Of a DNA stretch of 64,000 nucleotides, positions 61,054-64,000 are shown in pieces (positions within the stretch are counted from its first letter, which is position 1; every line of letters begins with the position of its first letter). The position numbers and the translations under genes are program-made. This DNA is from Bacillota bacterium (GTDB lineage: Bacteria; Bacteroidota; Bacteroidia; Bacteroidales; Bacteroidaceae): NCBI GenBank assembly GCA_023664625.1, contig JAMPFD010000004.1, forward strand, positions 1 through 64,000, read 5' to 3'. The notes under the pieces were generated by a model that worked only from the letters and a program-made list of their open reading frames with translations, was not told where the DNA came from and did not search any database.

Positions 61054-61698
61054 TCATTTGATACCGGCTGCGTTCAGAAGACGCATATCGTCATCGTTAA
61101 TCTGGTCAATAACATACTTACCTATTGCACAAATCTGCATTTCGTCAAGGGCATCAACAAGGTTCTTGTATGAAGCAGAGTCCATGGCCTTGATGATGAT
61201 TGTAAGAACAGGAACCTTACCTGTCTCGAGCTCACCATTCTTGATTTTTGAAAGACGTGCATTATACACGGAGTCAGACATTGACTTATCCTTTGCGCGC
61301 TCAGCATCAAGAAGAGCCTTTGAGGCCTTGATATTCTTTACAGGAGTGTAGCCCTCTTCTGTCTTATGGTTGATAAGTACATCACGGAGACCGTCCGCAC
61401 CCCATGTTGTCTTCTTCAGACAAGCAGGATTATCGTACTCAACAATACCGTCAACATGATAGATAGCGTCATTGCCTGCAAGATACAGAGTGATGGTTTG
61501 AGATGCCTTTGCTGCGGCACGATCCTGTTCTTGTACGTTCTTATCATTACTTGGCATCGTCAGCTGCATAGACTGAGGTTTGCTCAGAGATGTACACAAC
61601 ATGAAGAAGGTGATAAGCAACATCATCATGTCCACCATCGGAGTAAAGTCCACACGGGTCTCCGCTTTTTTCTGGCGGCTTGCTTTTTTCTTTGCCAT
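61054..61698 (-). CDS. exbD: Biopolymer transporter ExbD (second copy)
   Basis: A 214-aa inner-membrane protein: short basic cytoplasmic start, single membrane segment (about 21-38) with DFTPMVDMMMLLITFFML, in which Asp23 matches the essential ExbD aspartate, and a large periplasmic domain. It couples proton flow through ExbB to TonB. It follows the first exbD with 1 bp between, and a heterodimer of the two paralogs is plausible. The periplasmic domain is longer than in E. coli ExbD, as is usual in this phylum. Confidence 0.92.
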   Translation of the reverse strand: MAKKKASRQKKAETRVDFTPMVDMMMLLITFFMLCTSLSKPQSMQLTMPSNDKNVQEQDRAAAKASQTITLYLAGNDAIYHVDGIVEYDNPACLKKTTWGADGLRDVLINHKTEEGYTPVKNIKASKALLDAERAKDKSMSDSVYNARLSKIKNGELETGKVPVLTIIIKAMDSASYKNLVDALDEMQICAIGKYVIDQINDDDMRLLNAAGIK

Positions 61699-61699
61699 A

Positions 61700-62320
61700 T
61701 TATTCGCCCTCCTTCTTTAACGATGTTATAAGATAGTAACGGTTCTCACTCATGGACTGAAGTTCAGACATCATCTTCTTGACGACCTTGTAAGGTGTCG
61801 AAGCGTCAGCCTTGATGGCTATCTTCATGTCAGAACCAAATGATGATTTACGAGCAGCGTCAACCCAAATCTGGAACTCGCTCATACCGCCATTGATACT
61901 GTCAGTAGGGATACCCATTGACTTCTGCATCTCATTGATATCAGAAGCCTCATGCTTGAGGACATTTGACATTTCAGACACCGGCATACCGAAAGATGCA
62001 AGAGCTACGAAGTTCTTGACCTGCATAGGAGCGAGATCAAGTCCAGTAACCTGGCTCTGAACATTCTCCAGCATTTCTTTCATGTATCCAGGTTTGTCCA
62101 GACCGAGGAATATTTTGCCATCCTTGTCCACAAGGATCTGCAGAACCTCTGTTTCCGGAACTTTGATTTCTGACACTGAGCCAGGCGTATTGACCTTTAC
62201 AGCCTCATTCTTCACGAATGTTGATGTCAACATGAAGAAAGTGAGGAGCAGGACCATGACATCTGACATCGGGGTCATATCAATCCAGACGTCGGCTTTC
62301 TTAATTTTTACTTTACCCAT
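61700..62320 (-). CDS. exbD: Biopolymer transporter ExbD (first copy)
   Basis: A 206-aa ExbD/TolR family protein: DMTPMSDVMVLLLTFFMLTS forms the membrane segment, with Asp20 as the proton-site aspartate, followed by a periplasmic domain with VSEIKVPETEVLQILVDKDGKIFLGLD. It works with ExbB and TonB. The two neighbouring exbD genes differ mainly in their periplasmic domains. It starts 33 bp after exbB. Confidence 0.92.
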   Translation of the reverse strand: MGKVKIKKADVWIDMTPMSDVMVLLLTFFMLTSTFVKNEAVKVNTPGSVSEIKVPETEVLQILVDKDGKIFLGLDKPGYMKEMLENVQSQVTGLDLAPMQVKNFVALASFGMPVSEMSNVLKHEASDINEMQKSMGIPTDSINGGMSEFQIWVDAARKSSFGSDMKIAIKADASTPYKVVKKMMSELQSMSENRYYLITSLKKEGE

Positions 62321-62353
62321 AGCGATAAAAGTTTTAAAGGGTTAGTAAAAAGA

Positions 62354-63187
62354 TTAAGCCTCTTCGTGGTTAGCCTCGTATGTCTTAGCAATTGTGTAAC
62401 CAACCTCGTCAAGAGCGTAAGTAAGCTTATCGATCTTGTTAGAGTAGAAGTTATAAGCAATAACAGCACACCAAGAAGTCAAGATACCTGATGCAGTATT
62501 AACGAGGGCCTCAGAGATACCTGTAGAAAGTTCGAGAGAGTCACCACCGCCACCAGCTGCGAGGGCTGCGAATGACTTGATCATACCAACCACAGTACCG
62601 AAGAGGGCTGTCAGAGTACCGAGAGTAACGAGAGTTGCAAGGATAGGCATGTTCATCTGGAGAGTAGGCATCTCGAGCTGTACAGCCTCCTCGTGAGCCT
62701 GCTGAATCTTGGAAACCTTCTGTTCCTTCTTAATACCTGTAGTTGCCTCCATCTCCTTGTAAGCCTTGAGAGAAGCAGAGACCACGTTACCGACAACACC
62801 CTGCTGCTTGTCGCAGAGCTGCTGAGCCTTAGCGAGGTCGTTAGCTGCGAGAGCTGCCTTCACCTCAGCAACGAACTTAGCGAGCTTGCCCTTACCGTTA
62901 GCTGTTGAGAGAGCGAGACCGCGCTCTACAGAGAGAGCTACCACTGTGAAGAGGAGAGTGATGATCACAGGAACGACGATACCACCCTTATAGATTGTAC
63001 CGAGGAGGTTTCCTGGAAGAGGAGCGTTAGCGTTGTCGCCACCCTGGAAGTTGGAAGGGTTACCGAGCACGAGCTCATAGAATGCTACACCTGCGATGAA
63101 GCAGAGTACGATAATCCAAATCGCTGCGCGAACACCCTGGAAGCCCTGCTTCTTCTGTGCAGGAGCTACTTTCTGTGAATTTGCCAT
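62354..63187 (-). CDS. exbB: MotA/TolQ/ExbB proton channel family protein
   Basis: A 277-aa inner-membrane protein with membrane segments near 22-42, 72-92, 185-210 and 225-250. The TolQ/ExbB core is clear: LEMPTLQMNMPILATLVTLGTLTALFGTVVGMIKSF and STGISEALVNTASGILTSWCAVIAYNFYSNKID. It forms the pentameric channel around ExbD. The N-terminus is longer than in E. coli ExbB. It is the first gene of the locus, about 70 nt downstream of a -7-like TATCTTTG. Confidence 0.93.
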   Translation of the reverse strand: MANSQKVAPAQKKQGFQGVRAAIWIIVLCFIAGVAFYELVLGNPSNFQGGDNANAPLPGNLLGTIYKGGIVVPVIITLLFTVVALSVERGLALSTANGKGKLAKFVAEVKAALAANDLAKAQQLCDKQQGVVGNVVSASLKAYKEMEATTGIKKEQKVSKIQQAHEEAVQLEMPTLQMNMPILATLVTLGTLTALFGTVVGMIKSFAALAAGGGGDSLELSTGISEALVNTASGILTSWCAVIAYNFYSNKIDKLTYALDEVGYTIAKTYEANHEEA

Positions 63188-63256
63188 AATTGATTTTTGT
63201 TTAGATTTAGTTATAAATATTGATTAGAAATAAGATTCTACCATTGTTTTTCCTCG

Positions 63257-63264
63257 CAAAGATA
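63257..63264 (-). promoter_or_regulatory. Probable exbB -7 element
   Basis: Plus-strand CAAAGATA reads TATCTTTG on the minus strand, matching TAnnTTTG. No TTTG is found at the expected -33 distance. Confidence 0.4.
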
Positions 63265-63341
63265 CGCAATTTATTTGAATAGTCTCCTTGTTTAAGGAAT
63301 TTTAACTGCGTTTACTGTCAAAAAACATCAATTCCATTGCT

Positions 63342-64000
63342 TTATTTAAGCAGTGCGAGACATTCTTTAATTCTACGCATGGCCTCAACGATATTCTCGT
63401 CGCTTGTGGCATAACTCATGCGGAAACACTCAGGAGAGCCGAACGCGTCTCCCGCCACTGTTGCCACATGTCCCTTCTCAAGCAGATAGAGAGCAAGGTC
63501 TGTGGATGTCTGTATGACATTACCTTCAAAACTCTTACCGAAGAAACTTGAGCATTTAGGGAACAGGTAGAATGCTCCATGCGGGTCATTCACCTCCAGC
63601 CCGGGAATATCCTTGGCAAGTTTTACTATAAGATTCTTGCGGCGTTCAAAGGCTTTACGCATATCCTCGACGCACTGCTGGTCGCCTGCGAAGGCGGCCT
63701 CCGCGGCTTTCTGCGACACGGAACACGGGCCGGAAGTATACTGTCCCTGAAGTTTATTACATCCCTTCACTATCCACTCAGGAGCGGCAATAAATCCTAT
63801 GCGCCAGCCTGTCATGGCGTATGCCTTTGAGACACCATTGATAACGACAACACGGTCCTTTATGTCAGCGAACTCTGCCATGGAAGCATGCTTGCCGACA
63901 TAATTGATATGCTCATATATTTCGTCAGCTATGACTATCACGCGCTCATGCTTCAGGAGCACATTCTTCAAGGCCTCAAGTTCCTCCTTGCTATATACAG
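63342..64000 (-). CDS. Pyridoxal-phosphate aminotransferase, class I (partial)
   Basis: The C-terminal part (about 219 codons) of an aspartate-aminotransferase-like enzyme; the frame continues off the right edge (YSKEELEAL precedes the first internal Met). VIADEIYEHINYVG carries the PLP-ring Asp and Tyr, and NGVSKAYAMTGWRIGFI the Schiff-base Lys and phosphate Arg. The substrate Arg lies in CFRMSYATSDENI. It probably transfers amino groups between aspartate or a related amino acid and 2-oxoglutarate. It is encoded upstream of exbB on the same strand, with 154 bp between. Confidence 0.9.
   Translation of the reverse strand, partial: VYSKEELEALKNVLLKHERVIVIADEIYEHINYVGKHASMAEFADIKDRVVVINGVSKAYAMTGWRIGFIAAPEWIVKGCNKLQGQYTSGPCSVSQKAAEAAFAGDQQCVEDMRKAFERRKNLIVKLAKDIPGLEVNDPHGAFYLFPKCSSFFGKSFEGNVIQTSTDLALYLLEKGHVATVAGDAFGSPECFRMSYATSDENIVEAMRRIKECLALLK

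Overview
The window looks like a chromosomal segment of a Bacteroidales bacterium, most likely Prevotellaceae. The reasons are promoters of the Bacteroidetes type (-7 TAnnTTTG, -33 TTTG, 19-20 nt spacer), the T9SS protein PorT, a TonB receptor with an N-terminal carboxypeptidase-like domain, DUF4876/DUF6850/DUF1599/BT_3928-type families, a fused malic enzyme-phosphotransacetylase, a class II aldolase, a broken BspA-like LRR gene, and the exbB-exbD-exbD-tonB-pstS-TPR locus. Base composition is uneven: about 14-22 kb is strikingly GC-rich, while intergenic regions and the right half are AT-rich. I saw no rRNA, tRNA, CRISPR array or prophage.

Layout. 1-1.4 kb: transposase remnant, a short inverted-repeat element and a 22-bp repeat array. 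1.4-6 kb: two FMN-binding flavoproteins (one with a polyferredoxin membrane module) and a secreted M16 protease. 6-13.6 kb: a secreted calycin-like/GLUG protein and a three-gene TonB receptor - DUF4876 lipoprotein - DUF6850 barrel operon behind a clear promoter. 13.9-22 kb (GC-rich): uracil-DNA glycosylase-like protein, low-molecular-weight phosphatase, beta-helix protein, SDR, KdsC, CoaW-type pantothenate kinase, GH31 alpha-xylosidase. 22-24.5 kb: typA and rpsO, divergent. 25.7-31.4 kb: an operon of split transketolase, FGGY kinase, fucose-isomerase-fold enzyme and exonuclease III. 31.5-35.2 kb: DUF1599 - BT_3928-like - tpiA - SPOR - folE operon. 35.4-42.3 kb: porT, a split 5'-nucleotidase, fba and maeB. 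43.7-48.9 kb: coiled-coil lipoprotein, a LytS/LytTR pair, rubrerythrin, superoxide dismutase, carbonic anhydrase. 49-56 kb: gene-poor, repeat-rich, with a GH25 lysozyme, a zinc-ribbon protein, a P-loop/CYTH protein, a PL9 pectate lyase and tadA. 56.5-63.2 kb: TonB energy-transduction locus with a TonB-like gene broken by one in-frame amber codon. The window ends inside an aminotransferase.

The most notable structure is not coding. (1) Four-unit arrays with exactly 22-bp spacing and a GGTAACC/CGTTACC core occur at five intergenic places (1230, 17301, 24803, 36470, 51854). (2) A small non-coding terminal-inverted-repeat element (ends TAAGTAACTGTTG) occurs in about seven full, core-deleted or minimal copies; one copy sits between a gene and its terminator. 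(3) There are three candidate small RNAs with canonical promoters and terminator-like hairpins. (4) A 21-bp minisatellite encodes heptads on both strands. (5) Two long G tracts lie just upstream of start codons.

Functionally, the isomerase/kinase/two-subunit transketolase set resembles the gene set described for non-oxidative D-apiose breakdown. That would fit a pectin-using lifestyle suggested by the PL9 pectate lyase and GH31 xylosidase, but the substrate is inference only.
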